From positions 62,001-126,000 of the forward strand of contig JAWHQI010000065.1 of assembly GCA_033032865.1 (NCBI GenBank): a stretch of 64,000 nt of DNA, in the 5' to 3' direction. This document shows positions 23,835 through 34,940 of the stretch, one piece after another. Under the pieces are notes generated by a model that worked only from the letters and a program-made list of their open reading frames with translations, did no database searches and had not been told where the DNA came from. How positions within the stretch are numbered: position 1 is the stretch's first letter; every line of letters begins with the position of its first letter. The position numbers and the translations under genes are program-made. This stretch comes from Dactylorhiza incarnata (Eukaryota > Streptophyta > Magnoliopsida > Asparagales > Orchidaceae).

Positions 23835-24880
23835 TAGAGGTGTCACTTAAAACCGAAAATCGTAAACTAAACAGGAGCCAAATCGAAACCGCGAAAAACC
23901 GGAACGATTTGTTCGCAAATTATTCTGGTTCTGGATTGAATTTTGGAACCATAAACATCAATGGTCTGGGTGTGATTCCTTCATTTTACTATCTGTACCA
24001 GACCGAAACCGAAATTAAAACCGCAACATAAATTTCTCGAGCGGCTTCAGAATTTTTAGACCCGATCTAGATCAGCCCGAAGCAGAACCAAACCGCAATC
24101 CATTTATTATTATTATTCTTTATAATATATATTACTATTAATAATATTATTTTTTTATACCTATATCAACCGTCCGATTGCGGACATACTTAGTGATGGA
24201 CCCTGCCAATATACACAGATGATATTTGGTGGTTGTTATTTAATTTTGTTGATGATTATATTCTCTACTTTGTGCATGCTTATGTTTGTCATTTCTCAAC
24301 TATTTCGATAAAGCGAATGTTTTTGCAGAGCAACGTGTTACAATGTTACTTGTTGTCCATCATGCTAATGACCATGTTTATCTTAATTCATTTGTTGGAT
24401 CATATTTATTGTAATCCTATAATATCACCACTCTTTTTCTATTAGTGCTTCAAATCAGATATTATTGCATGCATATTTGTATTAGTTCAATTTTAACATA
24501 TTTAGACTTAAGAAATCATGAAATTATTGCTCCAACCATTTGAATTCCAATTTCCTCTTCAAATATACATTTTTAAAGAGATAATAATCTTTGTGAATGT
24601 GTCTAATCCCTTAAATTAAAATGATTAAAATTAAAACACAGAATCGATTGGAACCGGACCGAACCGCATAGAACCGGACCGAACCGGACTGAACCATTTG
24701 TGGCCGGTTTGGTTTTGGTTCTTGTTGAACCGGAACCGGAACCATTGACCCGGCGGTTCAAAAAATTATTCTGAAATCGGAACCGGTCAAACCAAATATG
24801 AGTTTGGTCATAATTTGAAGAACTGTTACCTTAGCGGTTAGGTTCACGATCTTAGTAGAACCGAAACCGTGACAGCTCTA
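23835..24880. mobile_element. hAT-like non-autonomous element with 8-bp duplication
   Basis: The left end TAGAGGTGTCAC and the right end (read inward) TAGAGCTGTCAC differ at one base in 12 and match the usual start of plant hAT-like elements. The flanks are ATCAGGGT (23827-23834) and AGCAGGGT (24881-24888), an 8-bp duplication with one mismatch. The subterminal regions are made of 'aaccgaaaccg' and 'gaaccggacc' words facing each other. The middle (24050-24620) is AT-rich without a transposase. It is inserted in LTR B. Confidence 0.8.
24643..24790 (+). repeat. GAACCGGACC repeat block in hAT-like element
   Basis: Tandem GAACCGGACC(GAACCG) words are followed by their inverted form (ggccggtttggttttggttc) and again by 'gaaccggaaccgg'. 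Similar words at 23850-23910 near the left end are in inverted relation. Such subterminal repeats are where hAT transposases usually bind; that role here is inferred. Confidence 0.65.
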
Positions 24881-27159
24881 AGCAGGGTGCTCTATTACTT
24901 AATCAAAAAAATTAACTTTGGATTTATTGATGTATCAATTACACATTATCATCATGGCATCTCTCTTATGTAGTCAATCAGAGATTTGGAGGAAATACAT
25001 TAATATACCTTTTTGTTTTAATTATTTGACATCACATTGATCATACAGAGCTATGGTCAGAGGTTTTCATACAAATAGTTCATATTTGAGTTTATGACAT
25101 CACTGACCACCACCTTTGCATGAAGATTTATCATCTTAGGGGACATTGGTGAGTGATGGTTAGTTGGTGTGAGGATGTTTAGTAAGGTGGGGTACTTCAC
25201 TTACACATTTAGATTTGATCACCTAAGTCTAGGTCACCCTAGTGATTAAGATGTGTGTTGGGTCCCTAGCTTGTTCATAGTGGGTACATGTAGAGATCTT
25301 GAATCTTGAGGTGGTGGACCTATCCTTTAGCCTTGGTGTTGATAAGAGATGCTAAGATACTCTTATGCAACCTCGTCCGCCATTTAGCGGAGTGAGTGAA
25401 ATTGGGGTTATGATACCCTAGGTAGCAAGCACCCTATTAGTTGGACAAAGACTAGTTTCTATGAAGAGGACTATGTTTAACCCTAGTATAATAACTTGAT
25501 CTTATGGTGTTCCGTACATAACCTAGGATAGAACCCTAGCTTGCCTTAGCAGGCTTAGGTTAATCTTAGGATTGCCTAGGGTGGCAGTGTCGCGGTTTCA
25601 CTGGAAGTGCTCCCCACATAACCTTCACACTTGAGTAGTTTCACTACGCTTAGGGTTGGTCTTCATGTGTTGTCTTGTTGCCAAGAAGTCTGGAAGTGGG
25701 TGAGGGAGCCCAAGTGTGGGTGTTTGGTAAGGGGGGATTTTAGTCTCCGGTGAAGAATGGAAGTGACAATAGGACTCATAAATTACCCTCTTGAAAGGGG
25801 GTAAGTTGACTAGTTTTATAGTAAAGTGTTAAGTAGATTTACAGTAGTATCTATATTCTGGGATCTAATCCACCACTAAATATTAGTGGAGAGTGGATAA
25901 TTTTGTGTGGCGGATTTACCTGCTCTTCCGAACAGAGCTCGCTGACAGGGAGTTGTGTGATAGACTTTTGGCGAAGGATGTTTGCCTTGCATGTATCTAG
26001 GCTAGCTCCCTGGTATTGCACCTCCGTTAGACACACTCTGTAGCTGACTTAGGGAGGTCACTACTTGTAGGTCAGATGTTACTCCAAAAAGAGTACAGAT
26101 CTATTAACATACACGAATGGCCTAGAATCGTAGCGAGTCGCAATCCTAGAAGTGAGAATGACCGTCCCATTGTTATTGTCATGTCACGACGATGAGGCAT
26201 GCAGTGATAGCTACCCGCTTAAAAAAATGGTCGGTTCTATGTCGGCATAAGAGTGCGTGTGGGTAATCATTACATAATCATAACATTCACCACATTGCAT
26301 GCCATTTGTCGATACTCGTCATATAAGTCAGTATGTGATACGCATCTAGATCCCTAGCATATAAGCTCGTATGAGCATCCTTATATGTTAGGTTATACTG
26401 TTCAATTTTACTTACCGTTCTCTATTTTACTCGTTGCGTCTGCTAGAGCTTGTAGTAGATTCGGTATTTTATACATTGCCACCCGTACTTGTTATTATTG
26501 CTAATACTTGCATCTTTCATATCCCCCTCCCACTCAGTTCTTTAGGTTGCATTGGAGGAGAGGGAGGGAGAACACTTAGTCATTCTTCTGACTAATTGTT
26601 TAGTTGATACCACATAAGGGACAACAGTAGCACCATAGGTACGGGAGCAGTGCTGTTTAGAGGACGACTCCACCTCCACCACTTAGTTCTACTCTTGGAG
26701 GAGATTGTGAGAGACGTGAGGATTTATTTAGTCTTTGCTACATTCATCGGGACTTTTGTAGGGCAATATCTTAGCCCATTTCATGCACTTTTTTTTGTTA
26801 TGGACTATCGTTGATTTATGTGATGTGCTGGTTACAATATTTCTCTTTACTTCCTCATTATATAAATTGTGTGATTGAACTGTGATGATGATTTACCGAA
26901 AGAATAGGCGTCATGCGGTAAGGGTTAGCGGTGTGCTAGCACAACCGTAGGGCGGCTATACTGAGCATAGGACTCCCCTCGGTCGTGCCTAATTCCCGAG
27001 AGGGGGGTCATACTGTTGGACATGTGTGTCACATCCCTTTATTTGAGAATAACAAATCTCATATTGTATTTGATCTTGTTTTTCGTGTGTTTATAGTGTG
27101 CAGGAACTATAAGTGCATTACTCCACAGGAATACAACTTGGAATCAACCACTCTCAATG

Positions 27160-27305
27160 GAGCACTACCGCCAACGCTACCACAGGCGCTAACGCTACCG
27201 CTTGGCGCTAGCGTGAGAACGACCACAACACCACGACGCGACGGTTTTATAACGGTCTCTGCACGAACGATAGCGCAGGCGCTAGGTGCAACCGCAGGAG
27301 CTAGC
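27160..27305 (+). repeat. GCGCTAGCG / CGCTAACGC word cluster in U3
   Basis: Overlapping words such as ACGCTACCGC, GGCGCTAACG and GGCGCTAGCGTG are repeated in both orientations just upstream of the TATA box. In the 3' LTR (35150-35305) the cluster has at least one extra unit. The same words occur inside gag (29750-29790) and in the 3' spacer (33271-33301). Confidence 0.75.
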
Positions 27306-27314
27306 GCGGAGTTC

Positions 27315-27322
27315 TATAAAAT
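27315..27322 (+). promoter_or_regulatory. Putative TATA box of 5' LTR (TATAAAAT)
   Basis: GTTCTATAAAATGG is identical in the 3' LTR at 35316-35323. It follows the GC-rich U3 cluster and is the likely core promoter of the element. Confidence 0.6.
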
Positions 27323-27577
27323 GGAGTTCTCTTTCTCGTTTTTGTTGATCCATCCAAGAGAGAGTCCCTTTCCAAATTCCAGAGTTGTTACTCTGCCGAA
27401 TTCTCATCTCCCACTCAAAGTCAAAGAAGAATTCTGGAGAAGGAAGCCATCATGCTGCATCTGAAGCGATCGCATCAACCTCGCTTGAGCCACATCGGTC
27501 CTTCATCCTCAACTCCAGAAAATCTCATAGAGGGAGTCTTTATTTGAATTATTTCATTCGTACTTTTGTAGTGAAAT

Positions 27578-27765
27578 CGCCTTGTATTTGGCGACTAGGT
27601 CCTTGCGCGGCTTAGGGGGAATTCACCGCGTGTGTTGGCGACTAGGTTTAGGTGATTAGATCTAGGGGGTGCTCGAGGCCATATCCGGGGAAGGATTGGC
27701 TAGAGCGGCTTGAGGCTATATCCGGGGAAGGATAGGCTAAAGCCAACCGGTTCGTGGGGATACGA
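27578..27765 (+). repeat. Hairpin-rich U5-like segment, with 38-bp tandem duplication
   Basis: Two CGCC/CGC...GGCG inverted repeats (about 27580-27600 and 27628-27645) are followed by a tandemly repeated 'ATATCCGGGGAAGGAT' hairpin (ATCC loop GGAT) at about 27690 and 27728. The section is conserved in the 3' LTR and partly in the LTR at 780-990. Confidence 0.6.
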
Positions 27766-28065
27766 GTCGGTATAGAAAAGGAAAAATTGTTTTACTTTGT
27801 ACGCCTCCGATTTCTAGTGATATTGAAATCAAATTTATGTAAACATTTTTTTATATAATATAATCATGTCTCTATTTGTGTTTACTTGATTGCTCTCATT
27901 TGGCATAAATTATAAAATTGCAAATTATAATTGTTTCTTCTTTTAAGCTAAATTGTTATTTCATTTACATTTACTTTAAAACAATTTAGTAAATCGCCTA
28001 AAACTTTAAAAAGAATTTTATTCCCTTATTCACCCCCCTCTAAGGGCGCTTATCGATCCAACAAG

Positions 28066-28077
28066 TGGTATCAGAGC
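28066..28077 (+). promoter_or_regulatory. Primer-binding site of copia element
   Basis: TGGTATCAGAGC begins two bases after the 5' LTR ends. It is the initiator-methionine tRNA type used by plant copia elements. Confidence 0.95.
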
Positions 28078-28112
28078 AGGGTTATTCCAAACAGTTTAAA
28101 AAACCAGGAATA

Positions 28113-28949
28113 ATGACGTCTTATGATCTCATTTTTTCCGAGGCACATGGAATTAGTAGACCTCCACTATTTACTGGGTCAGGTTATAATTATTGGAAAA
28201 ATAGGATGAGATGTTTTCTTATGACCCTAGATATTGAAGTTTGGAATATGGTAGAAGAGGAATACTATCCTCCTACAGTTGTAGTTGGAGAAGTAACATT
28301 AGAAAAACCTAAGGATAAGTGGGATGATAGGGATAAACCTAAAAATAACGTCAAGGCCATGAATGCTTTATTTTGTGCGTTAGATAGAAATGAATTTAAT
28401 AGAATTTCCGCATGTACTACTATATATGAAATTTGGAATCATTTGGAAATTACTCATGAAGGTACATCGCAGGTTAAAGATTCAAAGCTTTTCCAACTGG
28501 AGTCGGAATATGAAAAATTCTGGATGGATGAAAATGAAGATGTTGATGCCATGTACACGCGCTTCACCAAGATCGTCAATGCCTCCAAAGCTCTTGGAAA
28601 GACCTTCTCCAATGGCGACTTGGTCCGAACGATTCTTCGGTCTCTTCCTCTCAAATTCAATCCGAATGTGACAGCTATCTCGGAGTCGCACAATCTAAGA
28701 ACGCTCCAAGTTGAGAGCCTCATTGGGAATCTCAAAACCCATGAGGTAGAACTCAAAATCCAATATGATGAATACAACAAGGAGCCAAAGAAAAAGACGT
28801 TGACACTAAAGTCAAAAAAGGAGTGCCAAGAGGATGAGGATGAAGATGAAGATGAAGAAAGCCTTTTGGTAAAGAACTTCCGAAAGTTCATGCGAAATCC
28901 GGAAATGAGAAACACTTTCCGGAAATTTTTCCAAAAGGATGCAAGATGA
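28113..28949 (+). pseudogene. gag: Copia Gag, N-terminal part
   Basis: The frame begins at ATG 28113 (MTSYDLIFSEAHGIS...) and is open for 278 codons. The family signature of plant copia Gag (UBN2 type) is clear: PPLFTGSGYNYWKNRM near the start, then ALDRNEFNRIS, IYEIWNHLEITHEGT, FQLESEYEKFWMDENED, MYTRFTKIVN and LRSLPLKFNP. The end is acidic (a run of DEDEDEDEE) followed by KNFRKFM. A stop at 28947-28949 cuts the protein before the zinc knuckle, which follows in the same region. An upstream frame from the primer site (GTG at 28065) is not a likely start. Gag would form the cytoplasmic virus-like particle. Confidence 0.88.
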
Positions 28950-30050
28950 AAAAGGTCATCTTCAAAGAAGGAAAAGGAGAGCGACGATGAAGAAGAAAGT
29001 CCTCCACCGGAATGCTTTCATTGTAGGAAGACCAGACATATTCGGAGCCAGTGCCCAAAGTTCTTGAAGGAGAAGAAGGACAAGCGGCACAAAGGGAGGA
29101 GAAGAGGAAGGTGCTAAAATCTAGAACATGGGATGACTCCTCTTCCGAAGGATCAAGCGGGTCTTCATCAAGCGAAGATGAGGAAGCAAACGTGTGTCTC
29201 ATGGGACATGGAAACGATGACGACGATACCAGTGTCCGTAGCGACACTGAGGTAATTCCTTCCACTTATGATGAACTTTTTAATGAATTTCTTGAAACTT
29301 GCAAAACTTTTGATAAAAATATGAAAGATAATATTTTATTGAATCGTGAAAATGAATCTCTTATTAAAGAAAATCAAAAGCTTTCCAAAAAATTAATTTT
29401 TTTAGAGAAGAGAAATGTTTATTGCCAAGACTGTGATCATTCCACTAAAATGACAAAAGATATTGAAGAGTCTCTTTCTAAAGCCCTCTCCCATGCCAAA
29501 ACTCTTACAAAAGAGAAGGGGAAATTAGAAAGAAAATTAGAAGTCTCTCTTGTGCAAATAAAAAATAATAAAAAAGGTTTTGAAAATAGGTGTGCATGCT
29601 TGTGAAAGAAAATTTTTCACTTAAAGCACAAGTTCATGATCTCACCATCGCAATTAAAAAATTTGGAATGAGCCAAAAATCTATAGATATGATTTTAGGG
29701 AACCAGTACTATGGTTCTGGAAAATTTGGGCTCGAATATCGAGGTGAGAGCTACCGCCCGGCGCTAGCCACTAACGCCGTCGCTAGCACCTCATACAAAA
29801 ATCCAAAGATTTCTTTTGCAAAATCTTTTTCTTCTATAAATTCGATTCCTTCCAGCAAGAAAAATTCCAGAAAAGGGTCTCAACCCCCTTTATTACGCGT
29901 GCAAACTGTTATAGGTTTGGTCACACATCTAGTTCTTGCAGGAAATTAAAACAAACTATTTTAAAGCAAATCTGGGTACCTAAGACTTCCACTTATTCTA
30001 TGGGTGGTACCACTTGGGTATCCGGATCTTTACTCTCATCTTCTTTCTAG
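28950..30050 (+). pseudogene. Copia Gag, zinc-knuckle and coiled-coil part
   Basis: After the stop, coding sequence continues: CFHCRKTRHIRSQCP (about 29010-29055) is a CX2CX4HX4C knuckle in which the usual Gly before His is Thr. A new frame (29051-29605) gives a Ser/Glu-rich stretch, then a Lys/Glu-rich segment with heptad character (LLNRENESLIKENQKLSKKL, LSHAKTLTKEKGKLERKL) likely to form a coiled coil. The frame shifts again near 29600 (to 29949), and a second decayed knuckle with its first Cys lost is seen near 29905-29950 (NCYRFGHTSSSC). The GCGCTAG-type words of the LTR occur here at 29750-29790. At least three disruptions are present. Confidence 0.75.
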
Positions 30051-30308
30051 ATGTGCAGGCATGCTAAGGAAAATAAAGACGTGTGGTACTTGGATTCTGG
30101 ATGCTCCAAGCACATGACGGGCAATAAAGTAAAGTTCTTTAGCCTAGAAAGGAAGAAGGGAGGGATCGTGACGTTTGGTGACAACGGAAAAGGAAGGATC
30201 ATGGGAATTGGTACAGTTGGTAACAAATCCTTTACTATATCAAATGTTCTTTATGTGAAAGGATTAAAACACAATTTAATTTTTATTAGCCAATTATGTG
30301 ATAAATGA
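30051..30308 (+). pseudogene. Copia aspartic protease domain
   Basis: WYLDSGCSKHMTGNK carries the intact active-site DSG of retroviral-type proteases. It is followed by VTFGDNGKGRIMGIGTVG and ISNVLYVKGLKHNLIFISQLCD, the usual copia protease order. A stop (tga, 30306-30308) replaces the residue after CDK. In a working element this domain cuts the polyprotein; here it is no longer joined to gag or integrase. Confidence 0.85.
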
Positions 30309-30668
30309 TTAGATGTGTTATTTGAATCTTCCACTAATCTATGCAAAATATCTAATCCTACTACAAAAAATATTTTACTAACTGCACCAAGAATACATAA
30401 TGTTTATATAGTTTCTTTTCATGATCTTTCTAAATCATCTATAAAATGTTTTATCACTAAAAATGATGAATTAGAACTTTGGCATAGAAGGCTAGAGCAT
30501 GCTAGCATAAAGCTCATTGTAAAACTTGCCAAAAGTGATTTAATTAGAGGATTGCCTAGGTTAAATGAAACTTTACCTTCACTTTGTTCACCATGTCAAA
30601 AAGGTAAATTTTTTAGATCCTCTTTCAAAAGTAAAAATTTCATTTCTACTACAAGACCCTGCAAATAA
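30309..30668 (+). pseudogene. Pre-integrase zinc-binding domain
   Basis: The frame after the stop reads LWHRRLEHASIKLIVKLAKS ... CSPCQKGK, the HHCC zinc-binding module before the copia integrase core. The usual WHxRLGH has Glu in place of Gly. The frame ends at a stop at 30666-30668. Confidence 0.8.
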
Positions 30669-31631
30669 TTCATATGGTTCTTTTTGGTCCCGTTAGCATT
30701 GCAAGTCTTGGTGGTAATTATATACATATGTTTTAATAGATGATTTTTCAAGATATTGTTGGACATTATTTCTCTCTTTCAAATCCGACGCGTTTTGCGA
30801 ATTTGCAAAATTATGTTCTCGTATTCAAAATGAAAGTGATTTAAAAATTAAATGTGCATTCGCTCGGATCATGGAGGAGAATTCGAAAATGAAAAATTTA
30901 CATCCTTTTGTGATATGTTAGGCATTAAACATGAGTTCTCCGCACCACGCACACCACAACAAAATGGTGTTGTAGAAAGAAAGAATATGACACTTCAAAA
31001 ACTAGCACGCACTATGCTATGTGAATATAAATTACCTAAGTCATTTTGGGCCGAAGCCGTAAATACATCATGTTATGTTATGAATAGAATCATGCTTCGC
31101 CCATCTCTTAATCTCACACCATATGAACTTTATTTTCAAAAGAAGTCTAATGTATCTTATTTCAAAGTTTTTGGTTGTAAATGTTTTATTTTGAATACAA
31201 AAGATAGCTTGGGAAAGTTTGATGAAAAATGTGATGAAGGAACTTTTCTTGGGTACTCTTCAACTAGTAAAGCTCATCGAATTTTTAATAAAAGAACTAG
31301 TAGAGTTGAAGAGTCAATAAATGTGAAATTTGATGAGTTTGTTCCTTGTATAGAAAAACTTTCCGCAGGCAACGATGATGATCTCTTACAACCTTTGGAG
31401 CATGGTGATGAGGAACCTTCCAAAGAAGAAAGAGAGGAGGCCAAGGAAGATGTTTATGCGCCTCCAAGCGCCTTGCAATTTACAAAGGATCACCCACGGG
31501 AACTTATAATTGACGAACCATCTATTGGGGTACGAACTCACTCTTCTCTTCATGAATCTTATTCCAATATTTGTTTTGTTTCCGAAATTGAACCAAAAAC
31601 CGTTTCTACCGCTTTAAATGATGAATTTTAA
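30669..31631 (+). pseudogene. Copia integrase core and C-terminal part
   Basis: The core is frameshifted at about 30740 and 30855. The motif normally HMDLFGP reads HMVLFGP (about 30673-30690), so the first catalytic Asp is lost to Val. The second catalytic site (IRSDHGGEFEN) and the Glu (TPQQNGVVERKN) are intact. The stretch SFWAEAVNTSCYVMNRI, FKVFGCKCFILNTKD, GTFLGYSSTSKAHRIFNKRT is the standard copia integrase tail. Stop at 31629-31631 replaces the codon expected to be Trp before the reverse transcriptase. Confidence 0.88.
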
Positions 31632-32348
31632 TTTTTGGCTATGAATGAAGAGTTAGAACAATTTGAGCGACATAATGTTTGGAAATTAGTGAAAAGATCA
31701 TCTAGTCACCCGGTTGTAGGTGTAAAATGGATTTTTAAAAATAAATTAGATGGTGAGTCTAGAATCACTAGGAATAATGCACGCTTAGTAGCACAAGGAT
31801 ATTCACAAATCGAGAGGATAGATTTTGATGAAACTTTTGCACCCGTTGCTAGGTTGTAATCTATTAGAATTTTTCTAGCATTTGCAAGCTTTACAAGAAT
31901 AAAACTATTTCAAATGGATGTAAAAAATGTTTTTCTCAACGGGTTTGTAAAAGAAGAAGTTTATGTTGAACAATCCCCCGATTTTATTAATGAAAAATTT
32001 CTCAATCATATTTATAAACTAGACAAATTGTTTTATGGTTTAAAACAAGCGCCCCGTGCATGGTATGAAAGACTTACATCACTTTTATTAAAGCACAGTT
32101 ATGTTATGAGAACTGACCATAATACTCTCTTCATTAAGCATAATTATGATGATTTAATTATTTTACAAATATATGTTGATGATATAATCTTTGGATCTAC
32201 TAATGAAGAGTTGTGTAATGAAGTTATTAAAGTGATGAAAAATGAATTTGAAATGAGTCTAGTATGAGAACTTTCTTATTTTCTTGGTTTTCAAATATCA
32301 CAAAGAAATGATGGTATTTTTATATGTCAAACCAAATATATTTATGAT
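31632..32348 (+). pseudogene. Copia reverse transcriptase (RVT_2)
   Basis: One frame runs through three blocks split by two point-mutation stops: 31857-31859 (expected Glu, TAA) and 32265-32267 (expected Gly, TGA). Motifs in order are [83 protein letters not shown] and the catalytic YVDDIIFGSTNE. The frame is otherwise kept, so the enzyme was lost by substitutions rather than by indels. Confidence 0.9.
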
Positions 32349-33119
32349 ATGCTTAAACGCTTTGAATTTGAAAACTTTAAACATGCTTCTACATCAATGA
32401 GTGCATCACTTAAATTAGGAAAAGATGAATCGAGAATTTCAATTGATCAAACCTTAGATAGAGGTATGATAGGATCCCTACTTTATCTTAGTGCAACTAG
32501 ACCTGATATTATGTTTGTCGTATGCTTATGTGCTCTATTTCAAGTCAATCCAAAAGAATCTCATTTAAAAGCGGTAAAACGTATTTTTAGATATCTAATT
32601 GGGTCATCTAGATTAGGATTTTGGTACCCGCATAATAACTCATTTACACTTCACAGCTACTCCGATTCGGACTACGCCGAATGCTCACTTGATAGAAAAA
32701 GCACTAGTGATACTGGCTACTTTCTAGGATCTTCATTAGTTGCATGGTCTAGTAGGAAACAAAAATTGGTTGCACTCTCCACCACGGAGGCCGAATACAT
32801 TGCACTAGGGAGTTATTGTGCACAAGCACTATGGATGAGCCAAACTTTAGAGGACTTTGGTTTTCATCTAAAACATATAGAATTAAAATGTGACAACAAG
32901 AGTGTCATTGATCTTACAAATAATCCGATACATCATTTTAGATCCAAACATATAGATGTACGTCATCATTTCATAAGGGATCACATTAAGAAAGAAAATG
33001 TTAGAATAAGTTTCATTGGCACGGACTCTCAAATTGCTGATATATTCACTAAACCTCTTCCCGATGCAAGGTTTCAAATGTTAAGGTTGGAATTAGGAGT
33101 CTTAGACATCTTAGGATGA
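32349..33119 (+). pseudogene. Copia RT thumb and RNase H domain
   Basis: The same frame as the reverse transcriptase is open for 256 codons to 33119. It shows IGSLLYLSATRPDIMF, AVKRIFRYLIGSS, the RNase H block YSDSDYAECSLDRKSTSDTG, STTEAEYIALGSYCAQALWM, LKCDNKSVIDLTNNP and ADIFTKPLPDARFQMLRLELG, ending with VLDILG. This is the normal C-terminus of a plant copia polyprotein and appears undamaged in itself. Confidence 0.9.
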
Positions 33120-34926
33120 ATAACATGTAAAACGCTAATGTTTTATGCAATTTGAGCAATCAAGACATCTCTGAAAATTACAAAATTTCTGCATAAGACT
33201 ACTCTTAAGACCCATAATCAATATAAAAAAACAGAATTTTAAAATCTTCATTATTTCACTTACTGTTTCCCGCGCTAGCGCTAGCGGCGGCGCTAGCGTG
33301 AGTGTTTGAATTTTGTATTTTTCAAAGTTTCTAAAAATCTACAAAAATATTTTAGTTCATATTTACTACTTTAATTTTGTACTTCTGACTTTTGTTATTT
33401 TTGTTTTATTTATTTTATGGAAAATCAACTATAAAATTTCAAAATTCAAAAATAAAAAAATATATTTTTGTGGGTTTCTGTTTTTCCTTTCATTAAAATT
33501 TTCAAAACAAAAAAACTGTATGATCTTTATTACTAATATCAAGCATGTATGAATTCTATTATTTAGAATTATTTACAATGTTAAAACTTATTCCTTCAAA
33601 TTACTATGAACATTGTTTTGTTTATCATGCTTTGATATATCTATTTAAAGTTCATAATTGTATTTAAAAATATGTTTAGAACCAAGCTTAGCATACCTCT
33701 AAGTATGAGTAAATGTATTGTGATTGATAATGATGCTTTTACACTCACTTATGTTTGGTAATGTACATGTGTGTTTAAATCTAAAATGCTAGCTTGTGTA
33801 TTGTAATTGTACAATGAATTAAACCTTGCATAAGTTTATTACTTACACTACATTTGAAATGCACTTGGAAATTAAGAAAAGTGGTTTAAAATTTTTATTA
33901 TGTTGGGTTTGCAAAACAAGTGTATTCGGAGAATTTTGTCTCACAAAAGTGAACAAAAAATAGACAAATATAACTCCACCAAGCACTACTTGAACCTCCT
34001 GATAAGTCTTCATAAGCATTGTGAGATTGAGCACATTGAAAAGAATAGTAAAGTGTCTTGTGCAAACCTTGGTTAGTACACCACTTTTTTTAAAAAAATA
34101 TTATGTGCATTAAAGTGTGTGAAAGTTAATATACTTATGTTTTATTGTGTACTTTACTCTACATATGTTTTGTATTTTGTGATTTAAATCATTTGTTAAC
34201 ATTGCTCAAAATACACTTATGTGCACATCATTATCTTTCACAACACCTCTTCTCATGAGTATTGGATTCTAATGTTTTATCTATACTACTCCTTATATTA
34301 GAAATACACTAGATAACCTAGCATGATCTCTACAATGTTTGGTATCTTTGAAACTTGAATTTAAGTATCATTGTAGTATATTCTCTTCTTGGAATATTCA
34401 TTTCATACTTGGTAACTTTAAGTAACACAATGGGATTTCAAAAAGGTTAAAACATCTTTACATTTTTGAACTTAAACTCATATTTATACTTTTGATTTTC
34501 ATGTTTACAAAAAAATGTTTCTTATAATCTTCCGCATGCATATAACTCTTTATTATTTCTTTGAAATCTCTTATATTCTATGCTTAAACTCTTTATCATT
34601 ATCTTTATTAAAAAGCTCGATCATGATTTATCATATTTAAAGAATGCCTCCTTCCCTCACCCCACCTTCTTTTGATAATACCAAAAGGGGGAGATTAATT
34701 GAAGAAATCTAGACAATTAAGACATTTAAGGAGAAAATAAGTAATTCATGAAATCTATCATTTAAGGGGAATATCACATAGATTGCACTTATGTAGGGGG
34801 AGCATTAAGATAGGGGGAGTATACACTATTCTCATGCTTATCATATACTATAGTTGCATTATTATCTTGCTTATCATATTCTATAAACACTATTATTGAT
34901 TTATTGCTAAGAGGATTTGTTATTAT
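33120..34926 (+). other. Non-coding 3' spacer of copia element
   Basis: An AT-rich region of 1.8 kb lies between the pol stop and the polypurine tract, as is usual in SIRE-type elements. Features seen are a GCGCTAGCG cluster at 33271-33301 and a second polypurine-like tract 'ccaaaagggggagatta' at 34680. Two 'taggggga' words occur near 34795-34820. No envelope-like frame with conserved features is seen. Confidence 0.75.
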
Positions 34927-34927
34927 C

Positions 34928-34940
34928 AAAAGGGGGAGAT
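34928..34940 (+). promoter_or_regulatory. Polypurine tract of copia element
   Basis: AAAAGGGGGAGAT directly precedes the 3' LTR start TGTTGG. It primes plus-strand DNA synthesis in this group. Confidence 0.92.

Larger units (their letters stand above)
20129..27013 (+). mobile_element. Ty3-gypsy LTR B, 3' part
   Basis: It continues the LTR that began at 4976. It has the same block order as LTR A: a gene-like G/C-rich section (20200-20560), a long AT-rich middle, a section with 'ctaattgttta' and 'cagttctttaggttgcattgg' near 26530-26620, and an end '...gcataggactcccct...ggggggtcatac'. Divergence from A is high. Its last base or two are cut by the copia 5' LTR at 27014. Two DNA-transposon-like insertions interrupt it. 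Without them and with the 5' part, the LTR would be near 5.8 kb. Short open frames are not conserved. Confidence 0.6.
27014..28063 (+). repeat. 5' LTR of copia element (1,050 bp)
   Basis: It runs from TGTTGGACATG to GATCCAACA. It contains a U3 block of GCGCTAGCG/CGCTAACGC words (27165-27305), a TATA box at 27315, the 'ggcgactaggtcc' hairpin section, and 'tattcacccccctctaag' just before the end. It is highly similar to the 3' LTR except for three rearrangements described there. The open frame 26985-27464 merely spans the junction and U3. Confidence 0.92.

Noticed and set aside
26985..27464. 159-codon frame crossing into the copia 5' LTR (and the similar 35070-35618)
   Set aside because: The second copy lies within the 3' LTR, and the frame spans U3, TATA box and R; it is repeat sequence without coding features.
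28454..28915. Reverse-strand frame inside copia gag
   Set aside because: It is the antisense shadow of the Gag acidic region (Ser-rich from GAT/GAA codons).
33313..33552. Hydrophobic frame in the copia 3' spacer as an envelope-like gene
   Set aside because: It is short, made of AT-rich codons, and lacks a conserved envelope-like feature.
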